Shown here one piece after another: positions 7,166 through 15,620 of a stretch of DNA of 48,444 nucleotides (within the stretch, counting starts at the first letter, position 1; each line of letters begins with the position of its first letter). The stretch comes from Candidatus Thorarchaeota archaeon. Its GTDB lineage: Archaea; Asgardarchaeota; Thorarchaeia; Thorarchaeales; Thorarchaeaceae. The stretch spans positions 1 to 48,444 of the forward strand of contig JABCSP010000001.1 in the NCBI GenBank assembly GCA_018238825.1. The letters run 5' to 3'. The notes under the pieces are model-generated. The model was not told where the DNA came from. It saw only the letters and a program-made list of their open reading frames with translations, and ran no database searches. Position numbers and translations under genes: made by a program.

Positions 7166-7796
7166 TCTGTTCACACTCTTTTGAACATATTCGATAAAGG
7201 TCTACATCGACCATATGTACTTGTTTTCTATGGAAATCGAACAATTTACCGATTGGAAATTGGAATGTTTCGATTTGTGTCACCCTTGCGCCAAGATTCT
7301 CGACTTCCTTTTCCAGAAAGATCCTGTTCTTGTCACCCGAAAGGTGAATACTATAGGTCACATCTGCAATCGAGATTGCCTTTCTGAGGAATCTCAGGTC
7401 AGCACCTCTCTTCTTCACTCCGAACGGGGGATTACTGACCACAGTGTCGACAAGACAATGTAGCTGTAAAGAGGATACATCCCCTAATACCCAGTCTACA
7501 GTGCCTTCTGTTCCGAGCAATCGTGAATTCATTTGTGACACCTTTAAGGCTTTGCTTTGCACATCAATTCCAATCACCCTCTGAGCACCTAAGAGTGCAG
7601 CACCTAGAGCAAATATACCATCACCACATCCAAGATCTATCACAGTCTTGTCTATGATATCACTATGCTCCATTTGTGCAGCAAAAAGAATTGCAGAAGC
7701 TATTCTCGAGGGAGTAGGATATTGTTCAAGAGAGACCTCATACTCACCAGATCGTTCGATTGATTCCAGTGTTATCTCTAAATCTCTAAGACGCAA
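7158..7796 (-). CDS. METTL5-like N6-adenine rRNA methyltransferase
   Basis: This 212-residue class I SAM methyltransferase has the SAM-binding motif IDLGCGDGIFALGA (residues about 52-65), an acidic ribose contact VIGIDVQ and the catalytic VVSNPPFGVKKRGAD (near 120), the NPPF signature of N6-adenine methylation. The NPPFGxK form and short length fit the METTL5 family, which in eukaryotes methylates one adenosine of small-subunit rRNA. The start is TTG 7794-7796. It heads the leftward operon and couples by overlap to Csl4. An rRNA target here is inferred from the family. Confidence 0.88.
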   Translation of the reverse strand: MRLRDLEITLESIERSGEYEVSLEQYPTPSRIASAILFAAQMEHSDIIDKTVIDLGCGDGIFALGAALLGAQRVIGIDVQSKALKVSQMNSRLLGTEGTVDWVLGDVSSLQLHCLVDTVVSNPPFGVKKRGADLRFLRKAISIADVTYSIHLSGDKNRIFLEKEVENLGARVTQIETFQFPIGKLFDFHRKQVHMVDVDLYRICSKECEQNG

Positions 7797-7980
7797 CTAG
7801 TACTCACCATTGACCATTATATCAAAGAATAGAATTCTCTGATTGATGAATGATACTATTGATACATTATTGAACTAATGATAGTGCTGGTAATACGTAA
7901 GCTTATCAGGTCTACATGTTCCATAGGCTCCACAAGAAGTCCAGTGGAACTACCCTTGACTTCTAATGGAGTGTATATTG
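7797..7980. promoter_or_regulatory. Divergent intergenic region with ORB-like inverted repeat; candidate replication origin
   Basis: This AT-rich gap separates the leftward METTL5-like gene from rightward orc1/cdc6. It contains TCCAGTGGAAC at 7940-7950, close to the archaeal origin recognition box core (TCCAGTGGAAAC), and an inverted partner GTTCCA at 7918-7923 facing TGGAAC at 7945-7950. Orc1/Cdc6 genes in archaea often lie beside the origin they bind. It also must carry both promoters; run TATTGATACATTATTG around 7857 is AT-rich enough to unwind. Only one good box is seen, so the origin claim is tentative. Confidence 0.4.
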
Positions 7981-9228
7981 ATGGAAAAGCCTCTCGATAA
8001 ACTGTTTGACAAGTTCTTGCAGGGTCAAGGAATATTCAAAGATAGAGACGCACTGAGACCTACTTATGTCCCGGAGGATCTTCCTTATCGAGATGATCAG
8101 ATGGGGAGGATAGGGTCGATTCTTGGACCCGCCTTGCGTGGGGCACCACCTTCGAACATACTCTGTTACGGAAAGACTGGAACAGGAAAGACTGTTGTTT
8201 CAAGATATGTGCTTGATTTACTAGTTGATAAGGCTAAACAGAGCAATGTAAATGCGCCCCTTACAGCGCATGTCAATTGCCGTATTGTGGGAACAAATTA
8301 TCGGGTTCTCAAGACTCTTTGTGATGCCATTGGTGCTACAATGTCTGATGGGTCGGATGTTCCTTTTACTGGACTCCCAACTGATGAAATCAGATCTATC
8401 TTCAAAAAACGGCTTGAGTCAGAAACAAAGATTATGGTTGTAGTATTGGACGAAGTTGATAGTCTTGTAAAACGTGATGTAAATCAAGGTAATGATATCC
8501 TCTATGGTCTAACAAGAATGAATAGCGAGCTGGCAAAAAGTCGAATATCAATCATCGGAATTAGTAATGATCTTACGTTCAAAGACATGTTGGATCCAAG
8601 AGTCTTATCTACTCTTGGAGAAGAAGAGGTCATCTTTGCTCCGTACAACGCCGTTGAACTAAAGGGAATACTACAACAACGTGTAGAGATTGCCTTCAAT
8701 CCAGGCGTGATTGGAGATGAAGGAGTTATCAATCTCGTTGGAGCTTTGGCTGCGCAAGAACATGGGGATGCTCGACGTGCATTAGATTTGTTGAGAACTG
8801 CTGGAGAACTGGCAGAAAGACGGGGAGATGAAAAAGTAGTTCAGGATCATGTTCGAGATGCTCAGAAAGTAATCGAACGAGATGCTATCACTATAACTGT
8901 GAAAACTTTGCCAATGCAGTCAAAGGCGGTCCTGTTTGCTGTTTATGTGTTAGCGAACAAGGGACAAAGTGACATATTTACAGGCGAGTGCTTCAATGTA
9001 TATTCAGAGATTGCAAAAGCACTTTCTCTGGATACTCTCACACAGAGACGTGTTTCAGACCTGATATCAGAATTGGACATGCTTGGTTTGATTAATACAA
9101 CTGTAATCTCGAAGGGACGTTATGGTCGCACAAAGAAAATCAAAATGGCGGTCAGTAAAAAGCAGATAGGCGCAATCCTAGATGATGATTCCAGACTTAA
9201 CAAAGTTGCAAAAGATATCATGAGTTAG
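7981..9228 (+). CDS. cdc6: Orc1/Cdc6 replication initiator
   Basis: This AAA+ initiator binds origin boxes and helps load MCM. From ATG 7981 the protein is 415 residues: Walker A GKTGTGKT at 64-71, Walker B LDEVDS at about 156-161, sensor-1 region IIGISNDL, and a C-terminal winged helix (about 310-410) for DNA binding. ATG 7966 is in frame, but GGAG at 7968-7971 sits well for ATG 7981. The gene faces DP1 tail to tail with a 4-base overlap. Initiator, primase, clamp and polymerase subunit genes lie within 11 kb here. Confidence 0.94.
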   Translation: MEKPLDKLFDKFLQGQGIFKDRDALRPTYVPEDLPYRDDQMGRIGSILGPALRGAPPSNILCYGKTGTGKTVVSRYVLDLLVDKAKQSNVNAPLTAHVNCRIVGTNYRVLKTLCDAIGATMSDGSDVPFTGLPTDEIRSIFKKRLESETKIMVVVLDEVDSLVKRDVNQGNDILYGLTRMNSELAKSRISIIGISNDLTFKDMLDPRVLSTLGEEEVIFAPYNAVELKGILQQRVEIAFNPGVIGDEGVINLVGALAAQEHGDARRALDLLRTAGELAERRGDEKVVQDHVRDAQKVIERDAITITVKTLPMQSKAVLFAVYVLANKGQSDIFTGECFNVYSEIAKALSLDTLTQRRVSDLISELDMLGLINTTVISKGRYGRTKKIKMAVSKKQIGAILDDDSRLNKVAKDIMS

Positions 9229-10883
9229 TTCTGTTGTGATAAATCGTAGAAGAACTTGAGTTCTGGAGAACCTGTTCTAAGGTTCAAGAATGTGACAATT
9301 CCAGGTGTTGGGACTATACCCTGCTTACGCATGAAATCAGTCTGTGATTGAAATGTCCCTGAATTGATTATCTGTACTCCACGATAATTATCCACTGCAT
9401 TATGATGAGCATGACCAAAATGAACAACATCTGGTGGAGTATCAATCACCATCCAGTCACGGTGTAATGGCGCTAATTCCGTCTTTCCACCATAAATTGG
9501 AGCAAGATGACGTTTCTTCAATAGTTCTTTCATGGGCATCGCAGGTTTGGTGTAGGAAGCACCAGGAAGCATGGTTACAAGATCATCTAGACTGTCTCCA
9601 TGTGTTATTAGGACATTCACACCCTCAACAATCACCTGACTGGGGTCTCCAAGCATAATGACGTTATCCAATTCATAGAGAGGTTCTGCAAAAGTTCTCT
9701 GAATAGGTGGTTTGGGGAGAGCCTGGCGAGCTGCATCGTGATTTCCAGGGATACAGAATACTTTCACTCGTTTTGGGAGTTTTCGTAACTTGCTTGCAAT
9801 CAATGCATATTGATCATACAGACTTGTCACTTCTAGGTGGTATCTTTGACCAGGGTACACACTGATACCATCAACCAAATCTCCAGCAATAAAGAGATAT
9901 TTTGTGTTTTCGACCATAGTTTTGTCAGAATTATCAACATCCTTTCCGTTTAACCACGCAATAAACTGGTCAAGTTCATCACCAAGAAATTCCTGACTTC
10001 CACAGTGTAAATCAGAGATGAAAGCAGCATAGATATCTCTCTTTGCACGTCCAATTTGGCGTGCTGTAGGAATATCAGGAAACAATACATCATCTGCAAT
10101 CATTCTACCATCATTATCAACATAACCTGATATGCAAACAACCTCATCCAATAACAATGAGTTAGCTTTTTCTGAAAGGTTTTGACCCTTGAGTCCACTT
10201 AGTTTAGAAGGAATGACACAGATAATCGATTCATTTGCAACTTTGGATGAATTTCTACTATCTGTAGGATCCTCTTTTTGATACTCCTCAAGATCGATTA
10301 TTACATTCTGAGCCCTTGAAATATTCTTATCCCGGATTATTCCTAAAACCATTTGACTTGGTGGACGTCTACGCCGTGCACCATCACTATTCATTGTTCC
10401 AGAACGTTTTGTAGGACTTTTCCTGAGTTTTGCAACACTTGGAGAAACTGCATTTTGTGTATCAATCCGCGCCATGTAGATTTTCTTTATTCTATCAAAA
10501 CGATCTCTGAACATTTTTAGAAAATCATCTATAGTTCCCTCAGATCCAACTGCTTCATTATCTGGGTTTTTGTCTATTCTGAATTGCCAGTCAGATGCAA
10601 TAGTAACAGGTTCAGAAGTAGGTGGAGGTTCCGGATAGTCATCGTGAACCTCAGTGGGAAGTTCTATGGATTGTGAAAATGTGTCGTGTCCTTTGATGAG
10701 CGATTTAATATATTCCTTTGATAGAATAGATGGACTCTCAGCTGGACTCTTGACCAATATAACGGATTCAACAGTTTTCAAAGGAAACTCCAAGTTTATT
10801 ATGAATTCTAATGCATCAGGTGTGATTTGGAATCCGGACTCTATCAACAGAGCCAATATGTTGCGACGTATTGTAGATGTCAA
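9225..10883 (-). CDS. polB: DNA polymerase II (PolD) small subunit DP1, 3'-5' exonuclease
   Basis: This 552-residue protein is the calcineurin-like proofreading subunit of D-family polymerase. It has an N-terminal helical domain (1-60), a disordered Pro/Ser/Lys linker (about 70-175), an OB domain (175-270) and a phosphoesterase domain with SDLHCG (290-295), GDLVDG (334-339), GNHD (380-383), THGDS (427-431) and GHAHHN near 480. All metal ligands are present, so exonuclease activity is expected, unlike the inactive eukaryotic B-subunits. The start is TTG 10881-10883, the first start codon after an in-frame stop; a TATA-like box 33 bases upstream implies a very short leader. The DP2 catalytic subunit is not in this window. 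Confidence 0.95.
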   Translation of the reverse strand: MTSTIRRNILALLIESGFQITPDALEFIINLEFPLKTVESVILVKSPAESPSILSKEYIKSLIKGHDTFSQSIELPTEVHDDYPEPPPTSEPVTIASDWQFRIDKNPDNEAVGSEGTIDDFLKMFRDRFDRIKKIYMARIDTQNAVSPSVAKLRKSPTKRSGTMNSDGARRRRPPSQMVLGIIRDKNISRAQNVIIDLEEYQKEDPTDSRNSSKVANESIICVIPSKLSGLKGQNLSEKANSLLLDEVVCISGYVDNDGRMIADDVLFPDIPTARQIGRAKRDIYAAFISDLHCGSQEFLGDELDQFIAWLNGKDVDNSDKTMVENTKYLFIAGDLVDGISVYPGQRYHLEVTSLYDQYALIASKLRKLPKRVKVFCIPGNHDAARQALPKPPIQRTFAEPLYELDNVIMLGDPSQVIVEGVNVLITHGDSLDDLVTMLPGASYTKPAMPMKELLKKRHLAPIYGGKTELAPLHRDWMVIDTPPDVVHFGHAHHNAVDNYRGVQIINSGTFQSQTDFMRKQGIVPTPGIVTFLNLRTGSPELKFFYDLSQQN

Positions 10884-10915
10884 TTGGTCATCAGTTGAAG
10901 AGAGTTGGGTTCTTG

Positions 10916-10923
10916 TTTTAAAT
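10916..10923 (-). promoter_or_regulatory. TATA box for DP1
   Basis: The minus strand reads ATATTTAAAACAAG, an archaeal TATA-box match. Its centre is about 36 bases upstream of the DP1 TTG, so transcription should start near 10894 and leave a leader of about ten bases. This spacing supports the TTG as the true start. Confidence 0.5.
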
Positions 10924-11010
10924 ATCTGCCATTATTGTAACGTGCGGGAAGTGTAATAAGCGCGCCTTTCACAAGCATCTTGTTTCCTGCTATCTCCAAG
11001 AGGTGATACT

Positions 11011-11988
11011 ATGGTAAACATCAGAACACTGCAACAAACAGGCGGAAAAAGTGGTAGCTCATTTCTCATTATTTTGCCAAAGGACTGGGTTGTGAGACAA
11101 AAGCTTAGCAAGGGTGACCCTGTCGTAGTAGCAGAACGTGAAGATGGTTGTCTGATAATAGACCCACGTCTTCCAAAAGCTGGAGAAACACGTTCTACCA
11201 CTGCAGAATTGGAGTATAACCTAAGATGGGAGATTACAAGTAGGTATCTTCTTGGTTATGATGAGATTCGTATTGTTAGCAAGGAACCAATAACTAATGT
11301 TCAAAGAGACGAACTGAAACAAGTTATCAAACGATTTGTTGCACTAGAGATAACAGAAGAAGATGACCACCAGATTATTCTTAGATGTCTTGTAGACCCT
11401 GCGACCCTTCCTGTAAGTACAGTAATGAGAAGGATGAATCAAATTGCATCTCGGATGATAATCGATTCATTGAATGTCTATATTGAAGGATCTCAAGAGG
11501 GGGCTGAAGAGGTCATACAACGTGATGAGGATGTAGACAGACTGTTCTTTTTGATAGTTAGAGAACTCAGGTCTGCTGTTCAATATCCAAGAATGAGTGA
11601 AGTGATGAAAATCACTCCTGTAGAGGCCCTTGATTACAGGTTGGCTGCACAGTATATTGAAAGAATCGCAGACTTAGCAGTTGATATTGCACAGAGAGTT
11701 GCTGAGCCCCTTGACAAGAAACTAGTAAAAAAATTACAACTCATTGGAGATACAGTGAAAGAGATGTTATCTGATTCTGTGAACAACCTCTTCAAATTTA
11801 ATTCTAAAAGAGTTACTAAGGTAATTGAAGCTGAGAGATGGTTAATTCAAGAAACTGCAAAACTAAGACAGGATATCTTAACATCACTAAATGGACAACC
11901 ACAAACTCAACTTTATGTTGTAGATAGTTTATTGAGAATGGGAGAGGCGGCCAAGGATATCACTGACCTTGCGTTACCTCACAAATAG
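11011..11988 (+). CDS. PhoU-like regulator with N-terminal AbrB/SpoVT DNA-binding domain
   Basis: This 325-residue protein starts with a swapped-hairpin AbrB-type domain (NIRTLQQTGGKSGSSFLIILPKDWVVRQKLSKGD, shown in part: residues 3-37 with the ILPKDW core) followed by helical PhoU-like repeats (about 90-310) containing the metal-binding-type E/D-rich helices (YIERIADLAVDIAQRV and MGEAAKDITDLAL). Archaeal proteins with this layout are thought to sense phosphate status and act on phosphate transport genes. ATG 11011 has AGGTGATACT upstream, a strong Shine-Dalgarno. No Pst transporter is nearby, so the regulated target is unknown. Confidence 0.85.
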   Translation: MVNIRTLQQTGGKSGSSFLIILPKDWVVRQKLSKGDPVVVAEREDGCLIIDPRLPKAGETRSTTAELEYNLRWEITSRYLLGYDEIRIVSKEPITNVQRDELKQVIKRFVALEITEEDDHQIILRCLVDPATLPVSTVMRRMNQIASRMIIDSLNVYIEGSQEGAEEVIQRDEDVDRLFFLIVRELRSAVQYPRMSEVMKITPVEALDYRLAAQYIERIADLAVDIAQRVAEPLDKKLVKKLQLIGDTVKEMLSDSVNNLFKFNSKRVTKVIEAERWLIQETAKLRQDILTSLNGQPQTQLYVVDSLLRMGEAAKDITDLALPHK

Positions 11989-12000
11989 GGGAAAATCAAT

Positions 12001-13383
12001 TTGACTGACAAACTCTTTGGTACATCTGGAATTCGTGGTTCGATTGTTGAGAAATCGACAACTGACCTGGCATTAAATCTAGGTAGAGCGCTGGGTACTT
12101 TTTTGGAAGGAAAAGGCACTGTAGGAGTAGGTACTGATGCAAGAACCTCGAAGGATATGCTAAGAAATAGTCTTGTTGCAGGATTACTCTCAACAGGTGT
12201 TGATGTTGTAGACTTGGGAATCGCGCCAATGCCAACTGTGGCATATCATAGTCAAATCGAAGGAATTTCTGCATCTGTTGTAGTAACAGCAAGTCATAAT
12301 CCATCTGCAGATAATGGCTTCAAATTCTTCAATAATGGGAGAGAATTTGTCAGGAAAGAAGAGGTATTCCTAGAAACTTGTATCTCAAAAGGGCAATATC
12401 TCACCGCAAAATGGGATGAATGTGGCGAGATTCGATTTCTTGATATTAAAGAACAATATCTAACACATGTCAAGGATTTCTTGTCTAGTAGAGGTAAACA
12501 AAGCGTTGGCACTAAAGTCCTAGTGGATTTAGCAAATGGTGCCGCAACGGAATATACTCCGCATCTGCTTTTGGAGATGGGTTTCTCAGTTACTACAATG
12601 AATTCGCATCAAGATGGACATTTTCCAGGAAGACCTGCCGAGCCATCACCCAGAAACCTTGGAGATGCTATGAAAATGGCTGCGAACTCTGATTTTGCTG
12701 TAACAGTTTGCCATGACGGAGATGGTGACCGACTTGCAGTAATCGATGAACAAGGTGAATTCATAGATCAGAATCGTGTCATTGCACTCTTTGCCAGAGA
12801 TGAGGTCAAGAGAAATGGTGGAGGAATTGTAGTAGCTTCTATTGATACATCAAGTGTCATTGATGAACTTGTTATTGCAGAAGGAGGAACTGTAACCCGA
12901 ATGCCTTTGGGCTCTCTTCAAGAGTTTCTTACCACGGATAAAGGAAAGGATGTTGTCTTTGCTTCAGAACCATGGAAACCAATCTTTACCAAAATGGGTG
13001 CATGGATGGACGGAATCGCTGGAGCTGCACGTTTTGTACAATTGGTAGACGAGCTGGGTAATGGAAGCTGTACAAAATTAATGAAAACTATTCCAAAATA
13101 TCCAATATTAAGAGATTTCGTACCATGTCCTGATAAAATCAAGCCGAAATTCTTGCCTAAGGTGAAAGAGTTACTGGTGCCGAAGATGAGTGGAGTAGAC
13201 CAGATTCTGGAAGTTGACGGTATTCGGATAGAATGTACAGATGGATCGTACGTTCTGGTTAGAGTTTCAGGGACCGAACCCAAGGCTAGAGTATATGTTG
13301 GTGCAAAAGAACAAGCTACAGTCGACAAATTAGCTACACTTGCCAAGGATGTTATGGCGCAAGTCCTTGAAGAGCTCCAGTAA
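12001..13383 (+). CDS. glmM: Phosphoglucosamine mutase / phosphohexomutase (GlmM-like)
   Basis: This 460-residue alpha-D-phosphohexomutase interconverts hexose 6- and 1-phosphates; GlmM acts on glucosamine-phosphate for UDP-GlcNAc synthesis. It has TASHNPSADNG (about 97-107, Ser99-type phospho-serine), metal loop CHDGDGDRLAVID (near 240), and phosphate-binding RVSGTEPKARVYV near the C-terminus. The sugar-specificity loop usually written GExSGH reads ASEPWKPIF here, an unusual form, so the preferred sugar may be glucosamine, glucose or mannose. The TTG start at 12001 has GGGGAAAA upstream. It follows the PhoU-like gene with an 12-base gap and is probably co-transcribed. Confidence 0.9.
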   Translation: MTDKLFGTSGIRGSIVEKSTTDLALNLGRALGTFLEGKGTVGVGTDARTSKDMLRNSLVAGLLSTGVDVVDLGIAPMPTVAYHSQIEGISASVVVTASHNPSADNGFKFFNNGREFVRKEEVFLETCISKGQYLTAKWDECGEIRFLDIKEQYLTHVKDFLSSRGKQSVGTKVLVDLANGAATEYTPHLLLEMGFSVTTMNSHQDGHFPGRPAEPSPRNLGDAMKMAANSDFAVTVCHDGDGDRLAVIDEQGEFIDQNRVIALFARDEVKRNGGGIVVASIDTSSVIDELVIAEGGTVTRMPLGSLQEFLTTDKGKDVVFASEPWKPIFTKMGAWMDGIAGAARFVQLVDELGNGSCTKLMKTIPKYPILRDFVPCPDKIKPKFLPKVKELLVPKMSGVDQILEVDGIRIECTDGSYVLVRVSGTEPKARVYVGAKEQATVDKLATLAKDVMAQVLEELQ

Positions 13384-13430
13384 GTGTTAAATTACAAACA
13401 TGTTGAAAGTTGGAGTAGAACTGCTCATTT

Positions 13431-13544
13431 GCCGGGGTCTCCTAGTGGCTATGGAGGCGGTCTCGAAAACCGTTGTGTACGCACGCGAGAGTTCAAAGGA
13501 AATCCACATTTCGTGGATTCGAACAAGTCTCTTCCCCGGCGCCA
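13431..13544 (+). tRNA. tRNA-Ser (anticodon CGA) with a 30-base intron in the T loop
   Basis: The acceptor stem is GCCGGGG/CCCCGGC, discriminator G13541 and an encoded CCA. The D arm is TCC..GGA; the anticodon stem GCGGT/ACCGT encloses loop CTCGAAA with anticodon CGA at 13464-13466; a long variable arm GTG/CAC marks class II serine. The T stem GAGAG (13487-13491)/CTCTT (13529-13533) is interrupted by extra bases. A canonical bulge-helix-bulge forms: outer helix GAGA/TCTC, central helix GTTC (13491-13494)/GAAC (13521-13524), bulges AAA (13495-13497) and AAG (13525-13527), and an inner intron hairpin. Cutting inside the bulges removes 13497-13526 and leaves T loop TTCAAGT. Confidence 0.9.
13497..13526 (+). 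other. tRNA-Ser intron (position 58/59, T loop)
   Basis: This is the 30-base intron predicted from the bulge-helix-bulge described for the tRNA. It contains a hairpin with stem AATCCAC-type pairing (13501-13507 with 13513-13519) and loop ATTTC. Because AA repeats at both junctions, other cut points one or two bases away give the same mature tRNA. Most archaeal tRNA introns lie at 37/38; T-arm introns are less common. Confidence 0.75.
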
Positions 13545-13567
13545 TTTTCTTTTGTTCAGTCATATTC

Positions 13568-13909
13568 CTAAAATGTGAAGATAGAATATCCATCCTCTAC
13601 GAACTTCAACAAGTCACTGTGACCGCTCAATTCTCCTTTTATTGGAACACCAAGCTTCTGAGCTGCCTCAGTAGCTGAAAATGCTGTAGTACAGGCCTTG
13701 CATGCATGATCTATAATTCCAAGTTCCATAGCCTTTCCAAAGAGCGGGAGCTTGATTGAACCATCAGCAATCCCAATCAGTAGTTTGGGAGATGCGCACT
13801 CGAGAACTGTAGTGACTTCATGACCTTTCTCATGGAAGTTGACTGCATTCAGAAGTAGATGATATAGTTGCATCTTGTTATCGTCGGTTGCTAAGAATAC
13901 GTACTTCAT
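13568..13909 (-). CDS. DsrE/DsrF-like small protein
   Basis: This 113-residue protein has the alpha/beta pattern of DsrE-family proteins: an opening strand KYVFLATDDNK, a central HEVTTVLECASP and a conserved cysteine pair in IDHACKACTTAF (about residues 67-78), followed by a C-terminal DLLKFVEDGYSIFTF. Family members carry or relay sulfur on a cysteine, often in tRNA thiolation or sulfur oxidation, though many archaeal ones are uncharacterised. It starts at ATG 13907-13909 and stands alone between two tRNA genes. No sulfur-relay partner (Tus/Dsr) is adjacent, so the role is open. Confidence 0.7.
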   Translation of the reverse strand: MKYVFLATDDNKMQLYHLLLNAVNFHEKGHEVTTVLECASPKLLIGIADGSIKLPLFGKAMELGIIDHACKACTTAFSATEAAQKLGVPIKGELSGHSDLLKFVEDGYSIFTF

Positions 13910-13968
13910 TATAATTCACAAGAGATTAGGGAATAAAGATGATAATGAGCGTTACTACAGAATGAGAA

Positions 13969-14056
13969 TGGTGCGGAGGGCGAGATTTGAACTCGCGAAC
14001 TCCTACGAGACAGGGACCTAAACCCTGCGCCTTTAACCAAGCTGGGCAACCTCCGC
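13969..14056 (-). tRNA. tRNA-Leu (anticodon TAG)
   Basis: On the minus strand the acceptor stem is GCGGAGG/CCTCCGC with discriminator A (13972) and an encoded CCA (13969-13971). The anticodon stem is CAGGG/CCCTG with loop TTTAGGT, giving TAG. A long variable arm (CTC..GAG) and T arm GCGAG-TTCAAAT-CTCGC are standard for class II leucine tRNA. No intron is present. GTTAAAAT about 35-40 bases upstream (near 14090-14097) is a plausible TATA box. Confidence 0.97.
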
Positions 14057-14113
14057 ATCTTGGAGATTTGGGGAGAAAGGACTCATTTTAACCGTTTTGT
14101 ATCGACTAAGTCT

Positions 14114-14257
14114 TCATTCGTCTACGGTTTCCCAAGTGTTACTACAACGTGGACAACGCCACTTTTTTCGATATTTTCCGCTCCCGACCATCTCTTTCTT
14201 AACAAGAGCGACTTCAGTGAATCCACAACGGGAACAGACAGCATTTTCTTCTTCCAT
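14114..14257 (-). CDS. Small zinc-ribbon protein (47 aa)
   Basis: This short reading frame, ATG 14255-14257 to TGA 14114-14116, encodes MEEENAVCSRCGF... with two Cys pairs: CSRCG (residues 8-12) and CPRCS (35-39), separated by 23 residues including a Lys/Arg-rich stretch, and ends in ETVDE. This is a textbook single zinc ribbon, similar in shape to small archaeal RNA- or polymerase-associated ribbons. The intact cysteine pattern, rather than length, is the evidence for a real gene. It lies between tRNA-Leu and the divergent S3Ae gene. Function unknown. Confidence 0.7.
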   Translation of the reverse strand: MEEENAVCSRCGFTEVALVKKEMVGSGKYRKKWRCPRCSNTWETVDE

Positions 14258-14453
14258 AGCATTCAACTCAATCTGGAGGAGGAATGTAAGTCATATCTAG
14301 TTTTCTTGAGTGTCCTATAAGGACATAAAGCGAGTCATGTCACAATGTTTTTATTCGGCTCGTTGGATGTCCGCGCGGTTCCTGTGGCCCGACCATGGAC
14401 CATTTCGTGATTCTCTGGACTCTTAGTGTGTCCAGTGCGAGTGTGATATTCAA

Positions 14454-15113
14454 ATGTCCTCAAGAAGTAGACAATCAGCAGCAAGAACCCGGGATAAATG
14501 GCGAGAGAAAGTCTGGTATCAGATTCTCGCACCGGAATATTTCGATAACAAGGAGATAGGTACAACTCCAGCAGGAAATGCAGATTTGTTGCTTGGACGA
14601 ACTGTTCAACCTACATTATATGATCTGACTGGAGATTTCGAGAAAATCCACGTCAAATTGAGATTCAAGATACTTGAGGTCGCTGGTCAACAGGCAAAAA
14701 CTACATTCTACGGGCATGAATGGAGTTCTGATTATCTTCGAGGACTCGTGAAAAGAGGTACATCCAGAATTGATTGGATTGGACCAATTCTAACAAAAGA
14801 CGATTATCTGATGCGAATTTCAGTCATTGTTTTCACCATCACTCGTGCAAAAAGTAGCCATGAGCATGCAGTTAGAAAAGCTGTGGAGAAAGTGATTAGG
14901 ACTCATGCAAAGAAACATGTTTTTGACGATCTAGTTCAAAAAGTAATTCTTGGAGAACTAGCTACCGATGTCTTTGAAGCTGTCAGAAAGATAATTCCAG
15001 TACGTGAATGTGAGATTCGAAAGAGTAAGGTGCTCAAGGGACCTGAAGAGGTCAAGACAAGGAGAGCACGACTCAGAAGAGGCACTGCAGCTGCAAAAGA
15101 AACAACAGAATAA
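14454..15113 (+). CDS. rps3ae: Small ribosomal subunit protein eS1 (S3Ae)
   Basis: This 219-residue protein matches S3Ae throughout: basic N-terminus RDKWREKVWYQILAPEYFDN, the GNADLLLGRTV segment, FKILEVAGQQAKTTFYGHEWSSDYLRGLVKRGTSRI split over residues 74-110, and C-terminal KIIPVRECEIRKSKVLKGP. It is a surface protein near the mRNA exit of the 30S subunit. The start ATG 14454 has GTGATATTCAA upstream. In many archaea it sits directly beside pcc1 and rps15; here those lie 2.5 kb further on and on the other strand. Confidence 0.97.
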   Translation: MSSRSRQSAARTRDKWREKVWYQILAPEYFDNKEIGTTPAGNADLLLGRTVQPTLYDLTGDFEKIHVKLRFKILEVAGQQAKTTFYGHEWSSDYLRGLVKRGTSRIDWIGPILTKDDYLMRISVIVFTITRAKSSHEHAVRKAVEKVIRTHAKKHVFDDLVQKVILGELATDVFEAVRKIIPVRECEIRKSKVLKGPEEVKTRRARLRRGTAAAKETTE

Positions 15114-15139
15114 TCTGCTGTACAATTATGGGGTGATAT

Positions 15140-15493
15140 TCACCCCTTCACATTTTCGAGTCCATGTAGAGATTGTAAGAGTAAGACCATAAGGTTAGCA
15201 AGCTTGGTCAATGCTTCAATATCGGATTCAGATTCTACAAGTTCATTCAGCGCGTTCAATTTGGCAATCAGGGTTGTTCTAAGTTCAGGAATCAATGTTC
15301 GAACAGCCTGTGTTTCGACTTCTTCATCTGAATCTGCATAAACTACACGTCGATCACATCGTACACAATAAATGTCATCACTCACCTTGAACAGAGGAGA
15401 ACCACACTGAGGACATGCATCTGCAAGCATTGTTGCTCCACGGCGGAGAAGCTCAGCCATCTTTTTGACCGAAGTATCATCTTTGTTATCCAT
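15140..15493 (-). CDS. SSSCA1 / autoantigen p27-family zinc-ribbon protein
   Basis: This 117-residue protein (from ATG 15491-15493) has helix KKMAELLRRGATMLADACPQCGSPLF then the ribbon CPQC...CVRC (about residues 26-48), followed by a long helical C-terminus. The MAELLRRGATML-ACP-CG pattern is that of the Sjogren's syndrome/scleroderma autoantigen 1 family (ZNRD2 in humans), which occurs in archaea but whose role is not settled. An in-frame GTG at 15500-15502 would add three residues. It is convergent with S3Ae and divergent from UPF0147. Confidence 0.82.
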   Translation of the reverse strand: MDNKDDTSVKKMAELLRRGATMLADACPQCGSPLFKVSDDIYCVRCDRRVVYADSDEEVETQAVRTLIPELRTTLIAKLNALNELVESESDIEALTKLANLMVLLLQSLHGLENVKG

Positions 15494-15620
15494 TGCAAGC
15501 ACTAAGATATTTTGTAGTGTTTACGATATAAGAGATGTTCGAACACATATCACCGTGCAAAATTAATGCGCCATTATGAAAACGTTGATATGGTAATTAT
15601 TAGTGATTGTCCTTGTTGAT

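Noticed and set aside
14335..14453. Inverted repeat TGGAC/GTCCA and GC-rich leader before S3Ae
   Set aside because: Too short and unsupported to call a riboswitch or ncRNA; treated as ordinary 5' leader.
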